Positions 1 through 7,054 of a stretch of DNA of 64,000 nucleotides are shown piece after piece. The notes beneath the pieces are model-generated. The model was not told the origin of the DNA and searched no databases. It saw only the letters and a program-made list of their open reading frames with translations. The stretch comes from JBDHWG01 sp039810085. GTDB lineage: Bacteria; Chloroflexota; Anaerolineae; Epilineales; JAHCIE01. The DNA lies in NCBI GenBank assembly GCA_039810085.1, contig JBDHWG010000006.1:124001-188000 (forward strand), in the 5' to 3' direction. Made by a program: the position numbers and the translations under genes. The stretch's first letter is position 1, and each line of letters opens with the position of its first letter.

Positions 1-60
1 CCTTACATACAGACGCACAAGCGCGTTGACGATAGAGCTTACGGGGTGGGCGAGTCGTTG

Positions 61-282
61 GACCACAAAAAGCTCTGAAAGGATGCGAAAGACGCGAAAG
101 GACTCGCCGCAGCGATACCCTCTCCTGAAAATACGCCTGGGCTGTCATGCCGACGAAGGAGGCATCTGGGCTGCCGCAGTCCAGACTCCTCGCTCCGCTC
201 GGAGTGACAGCGATTTTCATTCGACCGCCGGTGAACGCAAGTTCATGGCTAACTTTCGCGTTTTTCGCGGGCTTTCGTGGCC
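61..282. repeat. Nested inverted-repeat element, outer arms
   Basis: The left arm (61-100) has GCGAAAGACGCGAAAG near its end. The right arm (253-282) begins CTTTCGCGTTTTTCGCG and pairs with it imperfectly over about 30 bases. This matches the general style of the dispersed CCACGAAAG-type repeats seen in several bacterial phyla. A second inverted repeat sits between the arms. A reading frame of about 95 codons crosses the region, but it has no family resemblance and is made of repeat sequence, so I do not call it a gene. Confidence 0.6.
142..210. repeat. Inner REP-like inverted repeat
   Basis: CTGTCATGCCGACGAAGGAG at 142 is imperfectly complementary to the segment ending GGAGTGACAG at 210, forming a hairpin of about 27 bp per arm. 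It belongs to the same broad class as the GTCATTGCGAG repeats at 37.2 kb. It is nested inside the larger inverted repeat at 61-282. Confidence 0.65.
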
Positions 283-354
283 TTCGCGGTCCGGAGGCCC
301 ATCCGGCGCGTAAGTCCTAATCCGTGAGAGGCTCCACGGCAAGGAGAACGGCGG

Positions 355-380
355 CGGCGGGTGATGCGCATCACCCGCCG
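355..380. repeat. 26-bp perfect palindrome
   Basis: CGGCGGGTGATGC and its exact reverse complement abut with no spacer, giving a 26-bp perfect palindrome. It lies about 70 bp past the stop of the leftward oxidoreductase gene. It could be a transcript-end hairpin, although no run of T follows on the minus strand, or part of the repeat-rich flank. Confidence 0.6.
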
Positions 381-418
381 TTGCTCTTCCAAACAGTCCG
401 AAGGACTTTGCTCCCTTA

Positions 419-443
419 GCGCCACGGCTTTAGCCTGGCGCCC
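419..443 (-). terminator. Possible 3' hairpin of the AOR gene
   Basis: GCGCCACGG and CCTGGCGC pair with one bulge around a short loop, 8 bases past the stop codon of the leftward oxidoreductase gene. There is no clear T tract, so intrinsic termination is only a possibility. Confidence 0.3.
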
Positions 444-450
444 ACTGCGG

Positions 451-2316
451 TTAGTCCGCTGCGACGCTCATGCCGATGGACGGCCACAGCTCGCTGATAG
501 CGAAGTCGAGGCCCAGCTCGGCGAGCTTCTCCGGCTTCGGCCGCCCGGTCGCCCAGTCCCAGCCGCGAATGTCGTACCACTCCCTGAGCATGCTGTCGAA
601 GTCGGGCACAACACCCGCCGCGCCGCCGTACTCCAGCGGCTCGCTGAAGATCTTCGGCAGCTTGTCGTGGCTTCGGGAGAGGCCGCGGCGGTTGTTGAAG
701 ATGCGCTTGAGGTTCCAGGCCCGCTCGCCCAGGTGGATCGCCTCGGCCAGGTTGACCTCGCGCCCAATCGCCGCTGAGAACATGGCAGCGACGCCGTCGG
801 GGGCCGGGTTCGAGAACATGCACATGATGAGGCTGTTGTAGAAGCTGCGCCAGTCCTGGATGCGCGCCGTGGCGAACGCCTTGCCGTCCGAGGTCTGGCG
901 GTCAAGGCCGCCCATCCCCAGCTCTTCCAGGGCGCGACCCAGCTCGACCCAGTACATGTCACCCTGGTTGTGGCACGCGCCGCGCGGCGACGTGGCGTAG
1001 ACGAGGGCCATGCCGGTCATGGCGCGCGGGTCGTGCATCGCCACCTCGAGGCCGTTGACCTGGACGGCCAGGTCCTCGACGCCATAGCGGCGGCCGAGGG
1101 CGCGCGAGCCTTCGCCGAGCAGGACGCCGAAGCCCTGCTGGTGGGCGATCATGCCGACGAGCTGGATGGCCGTGTGGGTGTCACCCCAGCGCAGGACGAG
1201 ACCGCCGGTGTCCGCCTCAGTGATGATGCCTTCGTTGTAAAGGTGGTAGGCGAAAGCGATGGTCGAGCCGACGGAGATGGTGTCCAGGCCGTAGGCGTTG
1301 CATAGGTGGTTGGCGTACGAGACTGCTTCGAGGTCGTCGCTCAGGATGAGCGAGCCAAACGCCGCAACGGTCTCGTACTCTGGTCCGTCGATGTGCGACT
1401 GCTTGTAGATTCCGCGCGTCTCGACGATACGCCAGCACGAGATCGGGCAGGTGTGGCACGCGCCGATGCCCGTCTGGATGGTCTCTTTCATGATGGAGCC
1501 GCTGAGCTTCTCAGCGCCGTCGTAGAAGCCCTGCCGCCAGTACTTGTTCGGCATGTCGCCGACCATCATTAGGTAGTCCACGCCGCCGGCGGTGCCGGTC
1601 TCGCGGAACATGCGGACGCTGAAGTCGTCCTTCAACTCCTTGTACGCGACCTTGACGGAGTCGCGCATCGCTGCCTCGCTGGGCAGCGGGATCTTGCCCG
1701 TCCCGCGCGCCACGATGGCCTTGAGCCGCTTCGCACCCATCACCGCCCCCAGGCCGCCGCGCGCAGCAATGCGGCCCTCGTCGTTGACGATGCCCGACAT
1801 GGGCAGCATGTGCTCGCCGCCGGGGCCGATACAGGCGATGCTGGCGCGCGGCTCGCCAAGCTGCTCCTTGAGGAGCGCCTGGGTGACGTAGATGTCTTTG
1901 CCCCACAGGTGACGCGCATCGATTAGCTCCGCCTGGCCGTCGCGCACCACGAGCACGACCGGTCGCGGCGAGCGGCCAGTGACGATGATGCCGTCATAGC
2001 CGGCGTAGCGCATCTGCGCGCCGAAGCGGCCGCCGGAGTTCGCCTCGCCCCAGCGCCCCGTCGCCGGCGAGAGACCGACGACGACGTGGCGGCCGCAGGC
2101 GGGCGCAGCGGTGCCGACCAGGGGACCGGCCATGAAGATGAGCGGCGCTTCAGGGCTAAGCGGCCCTGTCGCGGCATCCGTCAGGTCCCACAGGTAGCGG
2201 CCGGCGAGACCGCTGCCGCCGACGAAGTCACGCGCGTACGCTTCGTTGAGCGGCTCGTCGCGCACAATCCCCGCACTCAAATCGACCCAGAGCAGTTTGC
2301 CGAGATAACCGTACAT
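451..2316 (-). CDS. aor: Aldehyde ferredoxin oxidoreductase family protein
   Basis: This is a tungsten (or molybdenum) pterin enzyme family that interconverts aldehydes and carboxylic acids using ferredoxin. The 621-residue length fits the family. The N-terminus (MYGYLGKLLWVDLS, then FVGGSGLAGRYL) is typical of the AOR N-terminal domain. A CxxCxxxC motif at Cys287, Cys290 and Cys294 supplies most 4Fe-4S ligands, with a further Cys near the C-terminus (LIMCMF). An AGAAGG ribosome site precedes the ATG. The gene starts 15 bp after an acyl-CoA ligase stop and is probably co-transcribed with it, so the pair could handle an acid, its aldehyde and its CoA ester. The exact substrate cannot be read from sequence. 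Confidence 0.93.
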   Translation of the reverse strand: MYGYLGKLLWVDLSAGIVRDEPLNEAYARDFVGGSGLAGRYLWDLTDAATGPLSPEAPLIFMAGPLVGTAAPACGRHVVVGLSPATGRWGEANSGGRFGAQMRYAGYDGIIVTGRSPRPVVLVVRDGQAELIDARHLWGKDIYVTQALLKEQLGEPRASIACIGPGGEHMLPMSGIVNDEGRIAARGGLGAVMGAKRLKAIVARGTGKIPLPSEAAMRDSVKVAYKELKDDFSVRMFRETGTAGGVDYLMMVGDMPNKYWRQGFYDGAEKLSGSIMKETIQTGIGACHTCPISCWRIVETRGIYKQSHIDGPEYETVAAFGSLILSDDLEAVSYANHLCNAYGLDTISVGSTIAFAYHLYNEGIITEADTGGLVLRWGDTHTAIQLVGMIAHQQGFGVLLGEGSRALGRRYGVEDLAVQVNGLEVAMHDPRAMTGMALVYATSPRGACHNQGDMYWVELGRALEELGMGGLDRQTSDGKAFATARIQDWRSFYNSLIMCMFSNPAPDGVAAMFSAAIGREVNLAEAIHLGERAWNLKRIFNNRRGLSRSHDKLPKIFSEPLEYGGAAGVVPDFDSMLREWYDIRGWDWATGRPKPEKLAELGLDFAISELWPSIGMSVAAD

Positions 2317-2331
2317 ATTGGCCTTCTCTCT

Positions 2332-4053
2332 TTAACTCTGGCCTGGCTGGGCCAGTTTGGCGCGTTCCTCGTCCACCAGCACACGGCGCAGCACCTTGCC
2401 AACCTGGGTCTTGGGAAGCTCGGCGCGGAATTCGATGGTGGAAGGAACCTTGTAGGGCGCGAGATTTTCCTTGCAGAAATCGCGGATCTCATCCTCGGTG
2501 GCGACGGCGCTCGGCTTGAGCACAACGTACGCCTTCACCGTCTCGCCTCGGTAGGGGTGGGGGATACCGGCCACGACCGCCTCGGCCACCTTCGGATGGC
2601 GGAAGAGCACCTCCTCGACGTCGCGCGGGTAGATGTTGTAGCCGGAGGCGATAATCATGTCCTTCTTGCGGTCCACAATCGAGAAGTAGCCCTCGTCGTC
2701 CATGACGGCGATGTCGCCGGTCATCAGCCAGCCTTCCTCGGTGACGGTCTTGGCCGTCTCCTCCGGCTTGTTCCAGTAGCCCACCATCACCTGCGGCCCG
2801 CGCACCCACAGCTCGCCGGGCTGGCCGACCGGCGCGTCGGCCCGCGTGTCCAGGTCGACAATCTTGGCCTCAACGTCCGGGAAGGGGATGCCGATGCTGC
2901 CCGACTTGCGCTTGCCGTAGACAGGGTTGCAGTGCGTGACCGGCGCGGCTTCGGTCAGGCCGTAGCCCTCGACCAACCGCCCGCCCGTCACCTCGCCGAA
3001 CTTCTCCTGCACCTCCATCGGTAGCGGGGCCGAGCCGGAGATGCACGCCTTCACGGTGCGCAGGTCGTACTTGTCGCGGTCCTTGTGGTTGAGAATGCCG
3101 ATGTACATCGCCGGCACGCCGGGGAAGAGCGTTACGCCTTCCTTCTCGATAATCTGAAGCAGGAAGTCGAGGCGGCGCGGGTCGGGGACGACCAGGATCG
3201 TCGCGCCGATGTAGATGCCGTAGAGCATCGCAATCGTCATCCCGTACACGTGGAAGAACGGGATCGCGCCGAGCATGACTTCGCCGCCCGCAACCGACTT
3301 GGGCAGCCAGGCGTTGGTCTGCACAACGTTGGAGACGATGTTGCGGTGGCTCAGCATGGCCGCCTTCGGAACGCCAGTCGTGCCGCCCGTGTACTGGAAC
3401 AACGCGACGTCGTCGGGCGCAATCTCCACTTCGGGCGCGCGCTTGCCGTCCTCGATGAGCTTCTTCATCGAGTAGACGCCTGGCCCAGTTGTAGGCTCCT
3501 GCCAGCCGCGCTCCTTCTTCTGGGTGCGCTTGACCAGGATGTGGTAGGGGAAGTCAGCGCCCTCGTGAATGTAGGTCACGATGGCGCGCTTGGTGGGCGT
3601 CTCGCTCTGGATGGCTTTGAAACGCTCGTAGATCATGTTGTAGAGCACGAGCGTCTCGGCGCCGGAGTCGTTGAGCTGGTGCTTCAGCTCCGGTGACGTG
3701 TATGTGGGGTTGACGTTGACGACAATCGCCCCGATTTTCATTGCACCCAGGAAGGCGATGATGAATTGGGGCGAGTTGGGCAGCATGACGGCAACGCGGT
3801 CGCCCTTCCGAACCCCCAGCTCGTATAGCCCACCGGCGAACGCATCCACGGCTTCCTGCAACTCGCGGTAGCTCATCTTGCCACCGATGGTCAGCCGGTT
3901 GCCCGCCGCATAGCGCAGCAAGAACTTTACCGCCGTCTTGTCGCTATACTTGCGCGCGCTCTCGCGGAACATCGCGTACAGCGACTCGGAGGGATAGGTC
4001 AATGTCGCGGGCACACCAGGCTCGTAACTCTTGATCCACGGTTTATCCATCAT
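2332..4053 (-). CDS. fadD: Long-chain fatty-acid-CoA ligase (AMP-binding)
   Basis: This adenylate-forming enzyme activates a carboxylic acid with ATP and joins it to coenzyme A. The P-loop-like signature YTGGTTGVPK, the motif GYGLTEAAPV and the C-terminal signature DRKKDMIIASGYNIYP are all present, and 573 residues is the usual size. The N-terminal start (KPWIKSYEPGVP) resembles FadD-type long-chain ligases. Two ATG codons follow each other; the second, at 4050, has the better spacing to GGAG. The promoter (TTGACG, 17 bp, TATAAT on the minus strand, 4149-4177) is overlapped by a 15-bp palindrome shared with the phasin and phaR promoters, suggesting common control with polyester metabolism. 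Confidence 0.92.
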   Translation of the reverse strand: MMDKPWIKSYEPGVPATLTYPSESLYAMFRESARKYSDKTAVKFLLRYAAGNRLTIGGKMSYRELQEAVDAFAGGLYELGVRKGDRVAVMLPNSPQFIIAFLGAMKIGAIVVNVNPTYTSPELKHQLNDSGAETLVLYNMIYERFKAIQSETPTKRAIVTYIHEGADFPYHILVKRTQKKERGWQEPTTGPGVYSMKKLIEDGKRAPEVEIAPDDVALFQYTGGTTGVPKAAMLSHRNIVSNVVQTNAWLPKSVAGGEVMLGAIPFFHVYGMTIAMLYGIYIGATILVVPDPRRLDFLLQIIEKEGVTLFPGVPAMYIGILNHKDRDKYDLRTVKACISGSAPLPMEVQEKFGEVTGGRLVEGYGLTEAAPVTHCNPVYGKRKSGSIGIPFPDVEAKIVDLDTRADAPVGQPGELWVRGPQVMVGYWNKPEETAKTVTEEGWLMTGDIAVMDDEGYFSIVDRKKDMIIASGYNIYPRDVEEVLFRHPKVAEAVVAGIPHPYRGETVKAYVVLKPSAVATEDEIRDFCKENLAPYKVPSTIEFRAELPKTQVGKVLRRVLVDEERAKLAQPGQS

Positions 4054-4148
4054 CAGTCTCCTTCGACGGGCGGGCAGGCAAGGCTGCTGAATGATCAGGG
4101 TGTCTAGACCTTGTTCGCGTGGGGATACGCATAGGGTACGCTAGACTC

Positions 4149-4177
4149 ATTATAACATTAACAACGCACTGCGTCAA
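4149..4177 (-). promoter_or_regulatory. fadD-aor promoter
   Basis: Read on the minus strand: TTGACG (4177-4172), a 17-bp spacer, and TATAAT (4154-4149). This is near the sigma-70 consensus. It faces away from the phasin promoter, and its -35 and spacer are covered by the operator at 4162-4176. Confidence 0.8.
4162..4176 (-). promoter_or_regulatory. Operator copy 1 (fadD promoter)
   Basis: On the minus strand this reads TGACGCAGTGCGTTG, a 7-1-7 imperfect palindrome. It overlaps the -35 and spacer of the leftward promoter, where a bound repressor would block RNA polymerase. Copies at 4207-4221, 4273-4287 and 4941-4955 share the TGACG half-site. Confidence 0.65.
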
Positions 4178-4206
4178 GAGAATGAGGCCCAATTGGTAAG
4201 GAATTA

Positions 4207-4221
4207 TGACGCAGTGCATCA
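4207..4221 (+). promoter_or_regulatory. Operator copy 2 (intergenic)
   Basis: TGACGCAGTGCATCA is a 7-1-7 palindrome with one mismatched pair. It lies between the two divergent promoters. Its first 11 bases form a perfect inverted repeat with 4166-4176. Confidence 0.6.
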
Positions 4222-4238
4222 AAAAGTATAGCAAGGGC

Positions 4239-4267
4239 TTGACATTCGAGTCTTGCGGTGTTATAAT
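4239..4267 (+). promoter_or_regulatory. Phasin gene promoter
   Basis: TTGACA (4239-4244), a 17-bp spacer and TATAAT (4262-4267) match the sigma-70 consensus perfectly. Expression should therefore be very strong unless repressed, in keeping with an abundant granule protein. An operator copy lies at the expected transcription start. Confidence 0.88.
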
Positions 4268-4272
4268 GACGG

Positions 4273-4287
4273 TGACGCGATGCGTTA
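4273..4287 (+). promoter_or_regulatory. Operator copy 3 (phasin start site)
   Basis: TGACGCGATGCGTTA lies 6 bp past the -10 box, over the expected transcription start. It shares both half-sites with the copies at 4162 and 4207. Confidence 0.6.
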
Positions 4288-4342
4288 TAGGACGCGCAAA
4301 GTCTAAACCAAATCGGGGCCGCAGTGGCGGCAAGGAGATACC

Positions 4343-4837
4343 ATGGAAGCGAAAGTAACGACCAAAAAAGTCAAGGCCCCCGAGGTCGAGGTGCCCGTGA
4401 AGGCTGAGGTGAAGGTGGACGCCGAGAAGGTGGCCGACGTCGCCGAGACTGTGACGGAGCAGGCCGAGGGCGTCGTGAAGACGGTGCGCCAGCGCGTGCC
4501 ACAGGAGGTTCGCCGCGTCTATCTCGCCTCCATCGGCGCGCTGTCGATGGCGTGGGACGAGACAGAAGAGATGTTCAACAAGCTCGTGGACGAGGGTGAG
4601 ACCGCTGAGAAGAACGGCCGCCAGTGGTTCAAGCGCGTCGCCAAGGAGAGCCGAGAGACCCAGGACAAGGTGACTCATCCGGTCGAAGAGCGATTTGAGA
4701 AGGGTCAGGATCGCGTCGAGCAGACCGTCGAGAAGGTTCTCACCCGCCTCAACGTGCCCACCAAGGCCGACATCGATCGCCTGTCCCGCCAGATCGCTGA
4801 GCTGTCCCAGAAAGTGGAAGAGCTGAAGGCTAAGTAG
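4343..4837 (+). CDS. Phasin family protein (PHA granule-associated)
   Basis: Phasins coat polyhydroxyalkanoate granules in the cytoplasm. The 164-residue protein has a Lys/Glu/Val-rich N-terminus, a central region with RRVYLASIGALSMAWDE resembling PhaI/PhaF-type phasins, and a C-terminal heptad coiled coil (LNVPTKADIDRLSRQIAELS). A closely similar tail occurs in the regulator encoded just downstream, so the two proteins may pair through it. The start has an AAGGAG site, the promoter is a consensus one, and a strong hairpin follows the stop. No PHA synthase gene lies in the window, so the polymer link rests on family and neighbours. Confidence 0.85.
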   Translation: MEAKVTTKKVKAPEVEVPVKAEVKVDAEKVADVAETVTEQAEGVVKTVRQRVPQEVRRVYLASIGALSMAWDETEEMFNKLVDEGETAEKNGRQWFKRVAKESRETQDKVTHPVEERFEKGQDRVEQTVEKVLTRLNVPTKADIDRLSRQIAELSQKVEELKAK

Positions 4838-4868
4838 TCTTACCAGCCGACGACGGCCTCGACAAGCC

Positions 4869-4924
4869 AACGACCCAGGCGTGCATGGCGCAGATTGCGC
4901 CCCACGTGTGCCTGGGTCGTTTCG
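4869..4924 (+). terminator. Nested-hairpin terminator after the phasin gene
   Basis: AACGACCCAGGC (4869-4880) pairs exactly with GCCTGGGTCGTT (4910-4921). Inside it, GGCGCA (4887-4892) pairs with TGCGCC (4896-4901). TTT follows on the plus strand. It separates the phasin transcript from the phaR promoter. Confidence 0.75.
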
Positions 4925-4939
4925 CTCATCCACTCCGGC

Positions 4940-4967
4940 TTGACGCAACACGTCAAGAGTCTATAAT
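4940..4967 (+). promoter_or_regulatory. phaR promoter
   Basis: TTGACG (4940-4945), a 16-bp spacer and TATAAT (4962-4967). The -35 element is embedded in an operator-like palindrome. The expected transcript start lies near 4974. Confidence 0.75.
4941..4955 (+). promoter_or_regulatory. Operator copy 4 (phaR promoter)
   Basis: TGACGCAACACGTCA keeps the TGACG and CGTCA outer half-sites of the three upstream copies but differs at the centre. With one flanking base on each side it is TTGACG-CAACA-CGTCAA, a clean palindrome. It overlaps the -35 box, consistent with autoregulation. Confidence 0.5.
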
Positions 4968-5011
4968 CAGACGTGAGTATATCCGGATCGATCCAGTTAA
5001 GGGCGCTCGCC

Positions 5012-5626
5012 ATGCACGTTATCAAGCGTTACCCCAACCGAAAGTTGTATGACACCGAAGCGAAGGCCTACGTGACCCTGGAGGGCATTGCCGAACTGAT
5101 CCGCGTCGGCGACGATGTCCAGGTCGTAGACCACGAGACGGGTGAAGACCTGACAACGGTGACCCTGTCCCAGATAATTCTGGAGCAGGAGAAGCGTCAG
5201 GTGGGCGCTTTACCGAAGGCGGTGCTGACGTCACTGATTCAGACTGGCGGCGACACGCTGGACATGTTCAAGCGCTCGTTCTACTCGTCCCTTGGCGCTG
5301 TCCGCCTCATCGAAGAAGGCATCGAGAAGCGCATTGACACCATGGTCCGCCGCGGCCAGATGCCCGAGGCCGAGGCGCAGTCCTTGCGCGAAAAGCTCCT
5401 TCGATACACCCACGATCTTAATTCAGACGAAGACTCCAGCGGCAGCCCTATCGACGCCGCCTTCGACCGGCTGAACATTCCAACCCGCGCCGACGTCAAG
5501 CGTTTGAGTGCGCAGCTCGAGGAGTTGGCATCGAAGCTGGATGCGCTGTTGGAGGCCGAAGTCGCCAGGTCTGAGAATCACGAGACCGAGACCGAGAGTC
5601 CGTCCGACCATATGACGTCCCAGTAA
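5012..5626 (+). CDS. phaR: Polyhydroxyalkanoate synthesis regulator PhaR
   Basis: PhaR proteins bind DNA and PHA and repress phasin synthesis until polymer is present. The N-terminus (HVIKRYPNRKLYDTEAKAYV) is the hallmark PHA accumulation regulator DNA-binding domain. The C-terminus ends in a coiled coil (LNIPTRADVKRLSAQLEELA) nearly matching the phasin tail. I start at ATG 5012, preceded by AAGGG. An upstream in-frame GTG at 4973 lies at the predicted transcript start and would give a leaderless form 13 residues longer. PhaR is the leading candidate to bind the nearby palindromes, although a separate fatty-acid repressor encoded elsewhere is also possible. Confidence 0.88.
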   Translation: MHVIKRYPNRKLYDTEAKAYVTLEGIAELIRVGDDVQVVDHETGEDLTTVTLSQIILEQEKRQVGALPKAVLTSLIQTGGDTLDMFKRSFYSSLGAVRLIEEGIEKRIDTMVRRGQMPEAEAQSLREKLLRYTHDLNSDEDSSGSPIDAAFDRLNIPTRADVKRLSAQLEELASKLDALLEAEVARSENHETETESPSDHMTSQ

Positions 5627-5661
5627 CCTTCGACTAAACCAGAGGCCGACGGGAGACACAG

Positions 5662-6984
5662 GTGTCGCAGAAGTTCGCAACCTCGCGGAGAGACAAGACC
5701 GCCCTTGTACTGGCTGGTGGCGGTTTGACCGGAGCGGTGTATGAGATGGGAGCCTTGCGCGCTATCGACGACCTACTGGTCGAGCTGGATACCACCCAGT
5801 TCGACATCTACGTCGGCACAAGCGCGGGTGCTCTCGTCTGTTCCTTCCTTGCCAACGGCGTCTCACCGGCCGAGATGATTCGTGGCATTGAGGGTCAGCA
5901 TCCGTATTTCCGTGGGCCGCGGCCGGCCGAGCTGTTCAACCTCAACCTTGGGGAGATGTGGTCGCGGGGCAGGCGGCTACCCCTTGTCGCATGGCGGGCC
6001 ATGCGCTACTACTTGCAGCATGTCCGCGACACAAGTCCCATCGATGTCCTGCTCAGCATGGATGAGGTGTTGCCGTCTGGCATCTATGACAACTCCACCC
6101 TGGGGCGTTACCTGCATGACACGCTCATCGCGGCCGGTGGGACAGACAAGTTCAACGAGCTAGAGCGCGAGCTGTACATCATCGCCACGGATGTGGACAC
6201 GGGCAAGCGAGTCGTTTTCAGCCGCGAGAACCCTGAAGCCAGTATCTCCACAACCGTCGCCGCCTCGAGCGCCGTGCCGATCCTCTATAAGCCGGTGCGT
6301 ATCGGCAACAAAGACTACATGGATGGGGGCGTGCGCGGTACGGCAAGCCTTGATGTGGCTATCGAGAACGGCGCGACGCTTGTCGTCGTGGTTAACCCGG
6401 CGGTGCCGCTGGACAATACGCAGCGTTCGGGTATCCCGTTCTACATCTCCGACAACAATCGCATTAGCCACAAGGGGGTGTCGGCTATCAGCGCGCAGGT
6501 TTACCGCACGCTGTTCCATGCCAGCTTGACCTATCACCTGAAGCAAGTGCAGCGGCAGCACCCGGAAGTCACGTTCATCCTCATCGAGCCGTCGCCGACG
6601 GACACAACGATGTTCTTCTTCAACGCCATGCGCTACTCTGCGCGCATGACCATCGCCCAGCACGGCTACGAGTCGGTCACAGTCAGTCTCGCCAAGGACT
6701 ACCACCGCTACAAGCAAGCCCTCTCGCGCTACGGCATCACCATCTCGCCGCGCCTGGTCAATGAGGAGCTTGAGTTCATTGCGCAGGCCGGCGGCCACCC
6801 GGATGCGATTCGCTCGGTCATGGAGCGCATCGCAAGCCAGCCGCGCCCCGTGCCGGCGCTGACACATCGGCTGCAGGAGACCTTGAACAACCTGGAGGCG
6901 GTGCTGGCCGAGCATCACGGCAATGGCAGCCGTCCTACGGTTGAGCCGACAGGCGAGGAGCTTGAGGCTCGTCAGCGCGCTTGA
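5662..6984 (+). CDS. Patatin-like phospholipase family protein
   Basis: Patatin-like enzymes are acyl hydrolases with a Ser-Asp dyad. The glycine-rich oxyanion motif LAGGGLTGAVYEMGAL, the nucleophile elbow GTSAG (about residue 54) and the catalytic Asp in MDGGVRG (about residue 217) are all in place. The protein has 440 residues and no signal peptide, so it is probably cytoplasmic. The GTG start follows GGGAG. The gene lies 35 bp after phaR in the same direction. Given those neighbours it may act on granule-associated lipid or stored polyester, but a plain membrane phospholipase is equally possible. Confidence 0.88.
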   Translation: MSQKFATSRRDKTALVLAGGGLTGAVYEMGALRAIDDLLVELDTTQFDIYVGTSAGALVCSFLANGVSPAEMIRGIEGQHPYFRGPRPAELFNLNLGEMWSRGRRLPLVAWRAMRYYLQHVRDTSPIDVLLSMDEVLPSGIYDNSTLGRYLHDTLIAAGGTDKFNELERELYIIATDVDTGKRVVFSRENPEASISTTVAASSAVPILYKPVRIGNKDYMDGGVRGTASLDVAIENGATLVVVVNPAVPLDNTQRSGIPFYISDNNRISHKGVSAISAQVYRTLFHASLTYHLKQVQRQHPEVTFILIEPSPTDTTMFFFNAMRYSARMTIAQHGYESVTVSLAKDYHRYKQALSRYGITISPRLVNEELEFIAQAGGHPDAIRSVMERIASQPRPVPALTHRLQETLNNLEAVLAEHHGNGSRPTVEPTGEELEARQRA

Positions 6985-7017
6985 AGCTATCGACGCGACG
7001 CTGAAACGTGACAATGA

Positions 7018-7051
7018 CAGCGGGCGAAGGAAGCATCTCCTTCGCCCGCTG
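7018..7051. terminator. Bidirectional terminator hairpin
   Basis: CAGCGGGCGAAGGA (7018-7031) pairs exactly with TCCTTCGCCCGCTG (7038-7051) around a 6-base loop. It sits between the convergent lipase and beta-glucosidase genes and can serve both. Confidence 0.82.
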
Positions 7052-7054
7052 CTT

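Noticed and set aside
26..313. Possible 95-codon gene at the left edge
   Set aside because: It is built from two dispersed repeats and has no ribosome site or family resemblance.
2086..3024. Rightward frame of 312 codons across the AOR/fadD junction
   Set aside because: It is antisense to two well-supported enzymes and has Leu/Arg/His-rich composition typical of shadow frames.
4043..4951. Leftward frame of 302 codons over the phasin gene
   Set aside because: It crosses two strong promoters and lies antisense to the phasin; composition is repetitive and Leu-rich without motifs.
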